DNA from: Agrobacterium tumefaciens
GTDB taxonomy: Bacteria; Pseudomonadota; Alphaproteobacteria; Rhizobiales; Rhizobiaceae
NCBI RefSeq assembly: GCF_005221325.1
Contig: NZ_CP039889.1
Location: 434,001 to 498,000, forward strand
DNA length: 64,000 bases
Direction: 5' to 3'
The notes under the pieces are model-generated. The model had not been told where the DNA came from. It saw only the letters and a program-made list of their open reading frames with translations, and did not search any database. Every line of letters begins with the position of its first letter. Positions within the stretch are counted from its first letter, which is position 1. Below are positions 1 through 6,408 of the stretch, one piece after another. A program made the translations under genes and the position numbers.

Positions 1-1
1 G

Positions 2-262
2 GCAACCATGCATCTCGACGCCGGCGATGCCGAACTCGGCCGCAAGCTGCTGCCGATCCTGGAGCGCAAGGCCGGCCGCGTTCTCGCCAACGGATTCCCG
101 ACCGGCGTGGAAGTGTCCGAAGCCATGGTTCACGGCGGTCCTTACCCGGCCTCCACGAACTTCGGCGCCACCTCTGTTGGCACCATGTCGATCCGCCGCT
201 TCATGCGCCCGGTTTCCTACCAGAACATCCCTTCCGACGTTCTGCCGCAGGATATCCGCTAA
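2..262 (+). CDS. Aldehyde dehydrogenase C-terminal fragment (probable alpha-ketoglutarate semialdehyde dehydrogenase)
   Basis: Only the last 86 codons or so are present; the gene enters from the left edge and ends at TAA 260-262. The protein carries the C-terminal signature of NADP-type aldehyde dehydrogenases of the 2,5-dioxovalerate dehydrogenase group: '[20 protein letters not shown]', then '[13 protein letters not shown]' and a short tail. Family members oxidise 2,5-dioxopentanoate to 2-oxoglutarate at the end of non-phosphorylative pentose, uronate or hydroxyproline catabolism in the cytoplasm. The catalytic cysteine region lies outside the window, so the subfamily call rests on the tail alone. 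It converges on the TRAP transporter genes, so shared function with them is not implied. Confidence 0.8.
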   Translation, partial: ATMHLDAGDAELGRKLLPILERKAGRVLANGFPTGVEVSEAMVHGGPYPASTNFGATSVGTMSIRRFMRPVSYQNIPSDVLPQDIR

Positions 263-263
263 T

Positions 264-296
264 AAAAAAAGGGGGAGACGCTCACGCGCCTCCCCC
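264..296 (-). terminator. Rho-independent terminator of the TRAP/monooxygenase operon
   Basis: GGGGGAG at 271-277 pairs with CTCCCCC at 290-296. On the minus strand the hairpin is followed at once by a T-run (complement of the A-run at 264-270). It lies just downstream of the binding-protein stop codon at 320-322. Weak termination of the convergent dehydrogenase transcript is also possible. Confidence 0.8.
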
Positions 297-319
297 GTTC
301 ATCGTTCGGCCCGATAAGC

Positions 320-1318
320 TTAGGCCGACTGGATCGTCTCGATCTTCCCGATACCGCCGACGATACCGGCGAAATCCTGCCAGACGCCCTGCGCGCCCTT
401 GCGCCATTCATCCAGAGCCTCCGGCTGCAGAACCTTCCCGCCCTTCGAAAGAGCAAGTGCGACCGACTTTACCTCGTCCTCGACGATCAGCTGATTGAAA
501 TATTGCGCACCTTCGCTGGAGGCTTCCGAGAGAACTTTCTTCTCTTCGTCGTCCAGCTGGTTCCAGAAGGTCGCACCATAATAGACGACGCCTGACGCCC
601 AGATATGGCCCGTTTCCGTCAGATAGGGAACGACCTCATAAAGCTTGAAGCCGGCATAGGCGGATTTGGTGAGATCCATGGCATCGGCCACGCCTGTCGC
701 CAGCGCATTATAGGTTTCCGTGATCGGAATACCGACCGGCGTCGTACCGAAGGCGCTCCACAGCTTGGTGTGTAATGGGCTCTGGATGACGCGGATCTTC
801 TTGCCTTCCAGCTGCTCCGGGCGGGTTACCGGTTCCTTGGTCAGCAGATGGCGCGCGCCGTAATTGATGAAATCGGCAGCGATGAATTGCTGGGCGGCGA
901 GCTTCGTCTTCAGATCAGTGCCTGTCTCGCCCGTCACCACCTTGCGCACATGATCGGCATCGCGGAACAGGAAGGGCAGATCGAGAATCTGCAGTTCCGG
1001 CACCCAGCCGGAGAGCGAGGAAACGGTGGAAAGGCTCGCCTGAACCGAGCCCAGGCGGATATTTTCCGCCACTTCCTTTTCACCGCCCAGCGCACCGCTC
1101 TTGACGATGTTGAAACGGAAACGGCCGGGCAACTTCGCCTCCACCAGTTCGCTGATCTTCACCCAGATTTTCGTCTCCGGCTTGTCGTCGGCAAACAGCG
1201 AGGCAACGGTGATGCTGCGGGTTCTGGCATTTGCCGTACGGACGAAGGCGGGTGCGGCCAGCGTCGCCGCACCGATGGCGGAGAGTTTCAGGAGATTGCG
1301 GCGATCGATAATAGTCAT
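320..1318 (-). CDS. TRAP transporter solute-binding subunit (DctP family)
   Basis: A periplasmic binding protein of 332 residues that captures a carboxylate-type (or sulfonate) substrate for the DctQM permease encoded just upstream. The N-terminus 'MTIIDRRNLLKLSAIGAATL' has a twin-arginine-like RR before a hydrophobic stretch and an Ala-x-Ala cleavage region, so Tat export is possible. The DctP-family arginine that usually clamps a carboxylate is visible in 'KKIRVIQSPLHT'. I chose the ATG at 1318 because it begins the signal peptide; an in-frame upstream start would add a proline-rich stretch unlike a signal sequence. It is the last gene of the leftward operon 5198-320. The ligand is not known. 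The neighbouring SsuD-like monooxygenase suggests an organosulfur acid, which is inference. Confidence 0.88.
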   Translation of the reverse strand: MTIIDRRNLLKLSAIGAATLAAPAFVRTANARTRSITVASLFADDKPETKIWVKISELVEAKLPGRFRFNIVKSGALGGEKEVAENIRLGSVQASLSTVSSLSGWVPELQILDLPFLFRDADHVRKVVTGETGTDLKTKLAAQQFIAADFINYGARHLLTKEPVTRPEQLEGKKIRVIQSPLHTKLWSAFGTTPVGIPITETYNALATGVADAMDLTKSAYAGFKLYEVVPYLTETGHIWASGVVYYGATFWNQLDDEEKKVLSEASSEGAQYFNQLIVEDEVKSVALALSKGGKVLQPEALDEWRKGAQGVWQDFAGIVGGIGKIETIQSA

Positions 1319-1334
1319 GAATAAAGCCCCGGAT

Positions 1335-3167
1335 TTAGAAGAAAATGGCCCAGGCGCACAGAATGGCCAGGGAAACGAGAAGAGAGACAAGATAAGGAAC
1401 CACGGCGCGGAAAAGTGCGGTGGCCGGAATGCGGGTGACGCCGCTGACCACGAAGATCAGCATGCCGAGCGGTGGCGTCAGGCCATGGATCATTAGATTG
1501 ACCACCAGGATGACGCCGAAATGGATCGGATCGATGCCGGCCGCCACGGCAGCAGGCAGCAGGATCGGCCCGAACAGCAGGATGGCCGCCCCGATATCCA
1601 GCACCAGTCCCACCACGAGCAGGATGAGGTTGGAAAGCAGAAGCACCGCGATCTTGCTGCCGCCGAGCAACGTCACGAAATCCGTGACGAGGCCTGAGAC
1701 ATTATCAACCGCCAAGAGGAAGGCGAAAGGCCCGGCCGTACCGATCAGAAGACCGATGGCCGCTGCCTCTCCAGCGGATTGTCGGAAGGTTGCAAAAATG
1801 CGCCCTGCCCCCAGCCGGTAACCAAAGCCGAGAAGTAGCGTGTAAAGCGCCGCAAGCGCTGCGGCTTCCGTGGTCGTGACAATGCCGATGCGGATGCCGA
1901 CCACGACGATCACGCCAAGACCGAAGGCCGGTATGGCTGCGATGGCCGAGCGCCAGCGCTCGGCGCCCGTCGCGCGCGGCAAGGTATCGACGCTTCGCAC
2001 ACTGAAATGGATCGCCACCGCAAGGCAGATCGCCATCAACCCGCCGGCAAAGAAACCGCCGACCAGCAGCGAGCCGACCGAAAGATTGGTGGCCGTTGCG
2101 AGGATGAGAAACGCGATGGAGGGCGGGATGACATTATCAAGCACCGAGGTGGCGGCGATGATCGCGCCCGCCTGCGCGGGCGGATATCCGTGCTTAACGA
2201 GTTCCGGCTGGAAGGTGGACGCGCCGAAGGCGGCATTGGCGACCGAAGAGCCGGATGCGCCGGAAAACAGCACGCTGGTCAGAAGCGTCGTCTGTGCCAG
2301 CCCTGCCCGCCGGTGGCCGACCATGGAGGCGGCGAAACGGACCAACTGGTTGGCGACGCCCGATTCCGTCAGCAGGCTTCCGGCCAAAAGGAAGAAGGGA
2401 ATGGCCAGCAGCAGGAATTTCGACATGCCCGTCACCGTCGAGGATACGATGGCCGGTTCCGGCAAGGTGCTGCCGAAGGCGATCGCCACATAAGCGGCGG
2501 CAAGGAAGGCATGGGCGAGCGGTGCCGCCAGCACCAGCCCCAGTGCCGCCGTCAGCGCCAGAAACAGGCTTGGCGGCAGGCTCGTATCGATAAACAGTTC
2601 CGGCAGGCCGACATAAGAAACGACCGCGATGGCGACGGAGAGCAGAACGGCAAGCGCCTTGCCTTCACCAACCCGTTGAAGCGCCAGATAGACAAAGATC
2701 AGCGCGCCGCCCGCTCCGAGAAAACCGAAGCGCACCCATTCCGGCAGGCCAAGCGTTGGCGACGTGCCGCCCAGCATGGCCGCGATCTCCACCCCGCCGA
2801 AGGCGAGGATGAGGGCTGCGACGAAGGAAAAGGCATCGGCCAGAACTTCGGTTGCGGCATGAAAGCGTTCCGGCAGGAAGCGCACGAATACATCCAGCCG
2901 CATGGCCAGAGCGCTCTTGAGGCTGAGCGGCGCGCCGACCGCAATCATCGCCACATTGAGCCAGATACCCAGATCTTCCGCGCCGATGAAACCGGTATGG
3001 AACAGGTATCGCAGGGCGACATTGACCAGCACCACCACAAGCAGCGTCGCAAGGATTGCGGCGGCAACCGCACCGAGCGCCTTGTCCAGAACGGCAAGCG
3101 CCCGTTCGGCCACACGTTGTGGACCAAAGCGCCGTTGCGCGATTGTTGTTGCCGGACTTGCCGTCAT
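1335..3167 (-). CDS. TRAP transporter fused DctQM permease
   Basis: A 610-residue inner-membrane protein in which the small DctQ subunit (roughly residues 1-170, four hydrophobic helices) is joined through an extra membrane stretch to the large DctM subunit (roughly 200-610), giving the complete permease in one chain. The DctM part shows typical glycine/alanine-rich segments such as 'SGASGSSVANAAFG' and 'LDNVIPPSIAF'. It uses an ion gradient to import the solute delivered by the binding protein encoded 16 bases downstream. The start at 3167 is preceded by a GGAG/GAAG Shine-Dalgarno; an upstream in-frame extension lacks one and reads as low-complexity sequence. Q-M fusions are known in TRAP systems, so the architecture itself is not novel. 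Confidence 0.88.
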   Translation of the reverse strand: MTASPATTIAQRRFGPQRVAERALAVLDKALGAVAAAILATLLVVVLVNVALRYLFHTGFIGAEDLGIWLNVAMIAVGAPLSLKSALAMRLDVFVRFLPERFHAATEVLADAFSFVAALILAFGGVEIAAMLGGTSPTLGLPEWVRFGFLGAGGALIFVYLALQRVGEGKALAVLLSVAIAVVSYVGLPELFIDTSLPPSLFLALTAALGLVLAAPLAHAFLAAAYVAIAFGSTLPEPAIVSSTVTGMSKFLLLAIPFFLLAGSLLTESGVANQLVRFAASMVGHRRAGLAQTTLLTSVLFSGASGSSVANAAFGASTFQPELVKHGYPPAQAGAIIAATSVLDNVIPPSIAFLILATATNLSVGSLLVGGFFAGGLMAICLAVAIHFSVRSVDTLPRATGAERWRSAIAAIPAFGLGVIVVVGIRIGIVTTTEAAALAALYTLLLGFGYRLGAGRIFATFRQSAGEAAAIGLLIGTAGPFAFLLAVDNVSGLVTDFVTLLGGSKIAVLLLSNLILLVVGLVLDIGAAILLFGPILLPAAVAAGIDPIHFGVILVVNLMIHGLTPPLGMLIFVVSGVTRIPATALFRAVVPYLVSLLVSLAILCAWAIFF

Positions 3168-3195
3168 GTTGTTCTTCTCCACTCCCGCACCATGC

Positions 3196-4323
3196 TCAGG
3201 AGGCCTTGGCCGAGAGGTCGCGGTCGAACAGGGTCGACCAGGTGAATTGTTTCGCCGCTGACACTTCCCGCGATACATCGAGACGTGGCAGAACCTTTTC
3301 GCCGAAGCGGAAGGCTTCCTCCAGCAATGGCATGCCGGATAGGATAAAGGTGTTCACACCCGCCTTCTTATAGGCCTCCAGCGTGCGGATGACAGTATCC
3401 GGCGAACCGACAATCGCGGTTCCCGGGCCCGGACGGACAAGCCCGATGCCGGCCCAGAGATTGGGAGCGATTTCCAGATCGTGCAGGTTTTCCGGCTTCT
3501 GCCCGCCATGCATCGCCGTCATGCGCTGCTGGCCGACGGAATCGGTCTTGCCGACAAAACGCTGGTTGGCGGCAATCGCGCGCTCATCCATGCGCCCGTA
3601 AAGGTCGGCGGCCGCCGCCCATGCTTCTTCATCCGTGTCACGCACGATGACATAGAGCCGAATGCCATATTCCAGTTCGCGGCCAAGCTGCTCCGCCCGC
3701 GCCTTGACGAGGTCGACCTTCGCGCCGATCTGATCGGGCGTTTCACCCCAGGAGAGATAGGTCTCGACATGTTTGGCGGCAACATCGATGGCCTTGTCCG
3801 AAGAACCGCCGAACCACAAGGGCGGCGGCTCTATGCCCTGCCCCACCGGCAGTGCGAGCTTCGCCCCCTCGGTCTGGAAATGCCGCCCCTTGAAATCCAC
3901 CGTCTCGCCGGCGAAAAGCCGGTGCCAGATCTGCAGATATTCATCCGCCATATCGTAACGCTCGTCATGCGGCATGGTCATGCCGTAAGCGCCGAGCATT
4001 TTCGCATCGCCAGAGACGACATTGATCAGCAGACGGCCACGCGAAAACTCCTGAAGCGTCGCCGCCATCTTGGCAAGCAGCGTCGGCGCAATCAGGCCCG
4101 GATGGATGGCGACCAGCAGCTTCAGCCGCTCGGTATAGGAGAGCAACGCACCCGCCAGAACCCAGACATCATGCGCGCCGGTGGCAAACAGCGCGCCGGT
4201 ATAACCCAGCTGATCGTAAGCCATCGCCAGCTGCCTGTAATAACCGAGATCGACCTTGCGGGAGCCTTCCGGGTGCCAGGGATAGGCGCCGTCGGGCGCG
4301 CACATGTACCAGAAAACATTCAT
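3196..4323 (-). CDS. LLM-class FMN-dependent monooxygenase, SsuD family
   Basis: This 375-residue protein is close in length and sequence pattern to alkanesulfonate monooxygenase SsuD: N-terminal 'MNVFWYMCAPDG', the block 'EFSRGRLLINVVSGD', 'GRHFQTEGA' and 'PPLWFGGSSDKAIDVAAKHVE'. SsuD uses FMNH2 and O2 to oxidise the carbon bearing a sulfonate, releasing sulfite and an aldehyde in the cytoplasm. The start overlaps the stop of the preceding SsuA-like gene as ATGA (4320-4323), so the two are probably translationally coupled. No flavin reductase gene is adjacent; reduced flavin would have to come from elsewhere, for example SmoA 26 kb away. Family call secure; substrate unknown. A related but distinct paralogue is SmoC in this window. 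Confidence 0.88.
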   Translation of the reverse strand: MNVFWYMCAPDGAYPWHPEGSRKVDLGYYRQLAMAYDQLGYTGALFATGAHDVWVLAGALLSYTERLKLLVAIHPGLIAPTLLAKMAATLQEFSRGRLLINVVSGDAKMLGAYGMTMPHDERYDMADEYLQIWHRLFAGETVDFKGRHFQTEGAKLALPVGQGIEPPPLWFGGSSDKAIDVAAKHVETYLSWGETPDQIGAKVDLVKARAEQLGRELEYGIRLYVIVRDTDEEAWAAAADLYGRMDERAIAANQRFVGKTDSVGQQRMTAMHGGQKPENLHDLEIAPNLWAGIGLVRPGPGTAIVGSPDTVIRTLEAYKKAGVNTFILSGMPLLEEAFRFGEKVLPRLDVSREVSAAKQFTWSTLFDRDLSAKAS

Positions 4324-5198
4324 CTGTCGCCTCCGACGCTGGCTGATTGCGGGGCCGGGTTTTGCCCGGCCAGAACCGGCAAAGAGACCGGTAAAGAGAA
4401 GTGGCCGTGCCTGTAAAGCGTATCGGCCTCCTCCTGCTGTTCGGCAAGGATATTTTCAGCGGCGGGCACCACGGAAAGATCGCGTGAGCGCAGCACCTTC
4501 GCCCAGGATGCCGCATCACCCTCACTGCCCGGTTCGGCGGCAAGCAGCGCTGCAGCCCTGTCGATATCCGCCATGACGGCGCGGCCGACGCGGTCCAGTT
4601 CGGCCGCAATCGCCTGTCGTGTTTCCTGCGCTATATTGTGACGCGCCAGCGTCCAGAACAGCGATCGGTTGGGAATGGTAGAACCACAACGGACCAGAAG
4701 GCTGATCTCCTCATGGGTCAGAGCCTTTTCCAGCCGTGGCGACATCGTTACCCAGGCATCGACACGGCCTTCCACGAGGTCAAGCAGGCTGTCGCTGTCA
4801 CCGCTTTCAATCCGCGTCACGTCCGAAAGACCAAGACCCGCCCCTTCCAGGCTGCGCGCCAGAAGATAGGTGTGAAACGACCCATCGATCAGCGATATGC
4901 GCTTTCCCGAGAGATCAGCGGCTGAGCGGATCGGGCTGTCGCGCCGCACGAGGATTGCGCCATTGGCGGGCCTTGGCGCGGAAGCGGCGATATAGACCGC
5001 CGCAAGCCCGCGCGCGTCCGCTTCAATGGGCGGCGTCGAGCCGGTGCCACCGAAATGGATGTCGCCCTTTTCCAGCAGAGCCGCCGTATCGCGTCCTTCG
5101 CGATAGGTCACGAATTCCGGATTAAATTGCTCGAAAGCGCCGGGCCAGAGCCGGGCGAGCCGTAAATGCAGATTGTTGGGATGGACCCCGATTTTCAT
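4320..5198 (-). CDS. SsuA/NMT1-like periplasmic-binding-fold protein without a signal peptide
   Basis: The 292-residue product resembles nitrate/sulfonate/taurine binding proteins (SsuA, NMT1/THI5 fold): 'EKGDIHFGGTGSTPPIEADARG', 'NGAILVRRDSPIRSAADLSGKR' and 'VDAWVTMSPRLEKAL'. Unlike true SsuA it starts 'MKIGVHPNNLHLRLARLWPG', directly in the first beta strand of the fold, with no signal peptide or lipobox, so it should be cytoplasmic. No ABC permease or ATPase gene lies next to it. The same fold without export is used by the desulfinase DszB, and a ligand-sensing role is another option; the single cysteine (in 'LLVRCGSTIPN') does not support a DszB-like mechanism. First gene of the leftward operon, sharing ATGA with the monooxygenase. 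Function not assigned. Confidence 0.75.
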   Translation of the reverse strand: MKIGVHPNNLHLRLARLWPGAFEQFNPEFVTYREGRDTAALLEKGDIHFGGTGSTPPIEADARGLAAVYIAASAPRPANGAILVRRDSPIRSAADLSGKRISLIDGSFHTYLLARSLEGAGLGLSDVTRIESGDSDSLLDLVEGRVDAWVTMSPRLEKALTHEEISLLVRCGSTIPNRSLFWTLARHNIAQETRQAIAAELDRVGRAVMADIDRAAALLAAEPGSEGDAASWAKVLRSRDLSVVPAAENILAEQQEEADTLYRHGHFSLPVSLPVLAGQNPAPQSASVGGDR

Positions 5199-5224
5199 GT
5201 CGACACCTCATTTCGCAATCAATC

Positions 5225-5237
5225 TACTTTTTTATAG
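5225..5237 (+). promoter_or_regulatory. Direct repeat copy A in the divergent promoter region
   Basis: TACTTTTTTATAG occurs here and again at 5375-5387, in the 211-base space between the SsuA-like gene and the ArsR-family gene. Each copy sits near one of the two divergent starts. The exact match in an otherwise non-repetitive AT-rich region suggests a regulator site or duplicated promoter element. Binding by the ArsR protein is inferred. Confidence 0.4.
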
Positions 5238-5287
5238 AGTGTTTTCGAGGAACGTTTTGGCGATCCTCTTTCGGAAAGCGAAAGAGA

Positions 5288-5308
5288 AATCTATCAATCC
5301 GGTAGATT
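5288..5308. promoter_or_regulatory. Inverted repeat AATCTA-N9-TAGATT in the divergent promoter region
   Basis: A 6-bp perfect inverted repeat with a 9-base spacer, centred between the two direct-repeat boxes; a further AATCTA lies at 5221-5226. ArsR-family dimers bind AT-rich dyads of this size, so it is a candidate operator. Confidence 0.35.
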
Positions 5309-5374
5309 TTAAAAATTCTGAAACCGCCAGAAAGTTCGCGCCATCAAACCATTGAAATTTATCGTTATACATTT

Positions 5375-5387
5375 TACTTTTTTATAG
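5375..5387 (+). promoter_or_regulatory. Direct repeat copy B in the divergent promoter region
   Basis: Second exact copy of TACTTTTTTATAG, ending 22 bases before the GTG start of the ArsR-family gene. At this distance it could be the promoter -10 region, an autoregulatory operator, or both. Confidence 0.4.
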
Positions 5388-5409
5388 TCTGAAACATGGG
5401 CCTTTAGTT

Positions 5410-5775
5410 GTGACGAAACCGGTTTCCAATCTCATCTGCCGCAGTGTGGTGGAAGCAAGCGAACTTTTGAAGCTTGTCGCCAACGCCAACCGTCTGGCCA
5501 TTGTCTGTTACCTCATGGAAACGGAAGCGTCCGTTTCAGCACTTGAATACGAACTCGGCATTCAACAGCCCACACTTTCCCAGCAGCTAGCCGAACTGCG
5601 CGACGCCGGTGTGATCGAAGGTTCGCGTGAAGGCAAGGCGGTGATCTATCGCGTCACCGACCCGCGCATTATCGAGCTGGTTCTGACCCTGCGTGGTCTT
5701 TACACCGACCTTTCCGATGTGACGGGCAAGAAAGGCAGGCGCGCTTTGCCGCTCGATGAAGCGATGTTCGACTAG
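5410..5775 (+). CDS. ArsR-family transcriptional regulator, BigR/SqrR-like
   Basis: A 121-residue winged-helix protein. The segment 'LLKLVANANRLAIVCYLMET' and the recognition helix 'LGIQQPTLSQQLAELRDAGV' closely follow the BigR/SqrR/YgaV group, which senses reactive sulfur through two conserved cysteines. The first cysteine (in 'AIVCYL') is present. The second, expected near the C-terminal helix, is absent: that helix reads 'LVLTLRGLYTDLS'. The other cysteine here is near the N-terminus ('NLICRS'). The start is GTG at 5410 with no clear Shine-Dalgarno; an ATG 14 bases upstream is closed by TAG after three codons. It is divergent from the organosulfur operon and three bases upstream of the GST gene. 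Control of both sides is likely but inferred. Confidence 0.85.
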   Translation: MTKPVSNLICRSVVEASELLKLVANANRLAIVCYLMETEASVSALEYELGIQQPTLSQQLAELRDAGVIEGSREGKAVIYRVTDPRIIELVLTLRGLYTDLSDVTGKKGRRALPLDEAMFD

Positions 5776-5778
5776 CCT

Positions 5779-6408
5779 ATGATCGACCTCTACACCTGGA
5801 TCACGCCCAACGGCCTCAAAATCTCGATTGCGCTGGAAGAACTCGGCCTGCCCTATCGCAGCCACGCCATCGACATCGAAAAAGGCGAGCAGTTCGCGGC
5901 CGATTATATCCGCATCAATCCCGGCTCGAAAATTCCGGCAATCGTCGACAATGACAACGGCACCGTCCTGACGGAATCAAACGCGATCCTCCTCTATCTC
6001 GCCGAAAAGGCCGGCCGGCTCCTGCCCGCCTCTAGCGCCGAGCGACTGACAGTCACCGAATGGCTGATGTGGCAGGCCGCCAATTTCGGCCCGACACTCG
6101 GTTATGCCCATTATTTCCTGACCTATCATGCCAGAGAGGCCCCCTTTGCCGAGACGCGTTTTACCGCGGATGTGGAGCGCCTCTACCGGACATTGAACGA
6201 CCGTTTAACGGGGCGGGAATATGTGGCTGGAGATTTTTCCATCGCCGATATCGCCATCTGGCCATGGGTCTCGCGTTTCGCGCGCCACAAAATCAATCTC
6301 GATGATTTTCCGGCGGTACAGCGGTGGTATCGCCAGCTTGGACAGCGGGAAAGTTTTAAGCGCGGTTATCGCGTCCCCTTCGCAACGTCGGATGTGCCGG
6401 GACTTTAA
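5779..6408 (+). CDS. Glutathione S-transferase, YfcG-like (Nu class)
   Basis: A 209-residue cytoplasmic GST with an N-terminal thioredoxin-fold domain ('MIDLYTWITPNGLKISIALE', 'GSKIPAIVDNDNGTVLTESNAILLYL') and an alpha-helical C-terminal domain containing 'FSIADIAIWPWVSRF'. Thr9 and Asn11 in 'TPNG' match the residues used by E. coli YfcG instead of a catalytic Tyr or Ser; YfcG-type enzymes reduce glutathione disulfides. The gene begins three bases after the ArsR stop, so they form one transcript. Its last four bases overlap the convergent ABC ATPase gene. Next to the sulfonate-type monooxygenase it may process a glutathione adduct or protect against persulfides; this is inference. Confidence 0.88.
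   Translation: MIDLYTWITPNGLKISIALEELGLPYRSHAIDIEKGEQFAADYIRINPGSKIPAIVDNDNGTVLTESNAILLYLAEKAGRLLPASSAERLTVTEWLMWQAANFGPTLGYAHYFLTYHAREAPFAETRFTADVERLYRTLNDRLTGREYVAGDFSIADIAIWPWVSRFARHKINLDDFPAVQRWYRQLGQRESFKRGYRVPFATSDVPGL

Noticed and set aside
2007..3245. 412-codon plus-strand frame opposite the DctQM gene
   Set aside because: Gln/Arg/Gly-rich translation typical of the complement of a hydrophobic GC-rich gene; the minus-strand protein is a complete TRAP permease.
4320..5198. Assignment as a DszB-type desulfinase
   Set aside because: The fold and cytoplasmic location would fit, but I cannot identify the required nucleophilic cysteine at the expected place, so no function was assigned.
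5173..5355. 60-codon plus-strand frame between the SsuA-like and ArsR genes
   Set aside because: It crosses the divergent promoter repeats and starts inside the opposite gene without a ribosome site.
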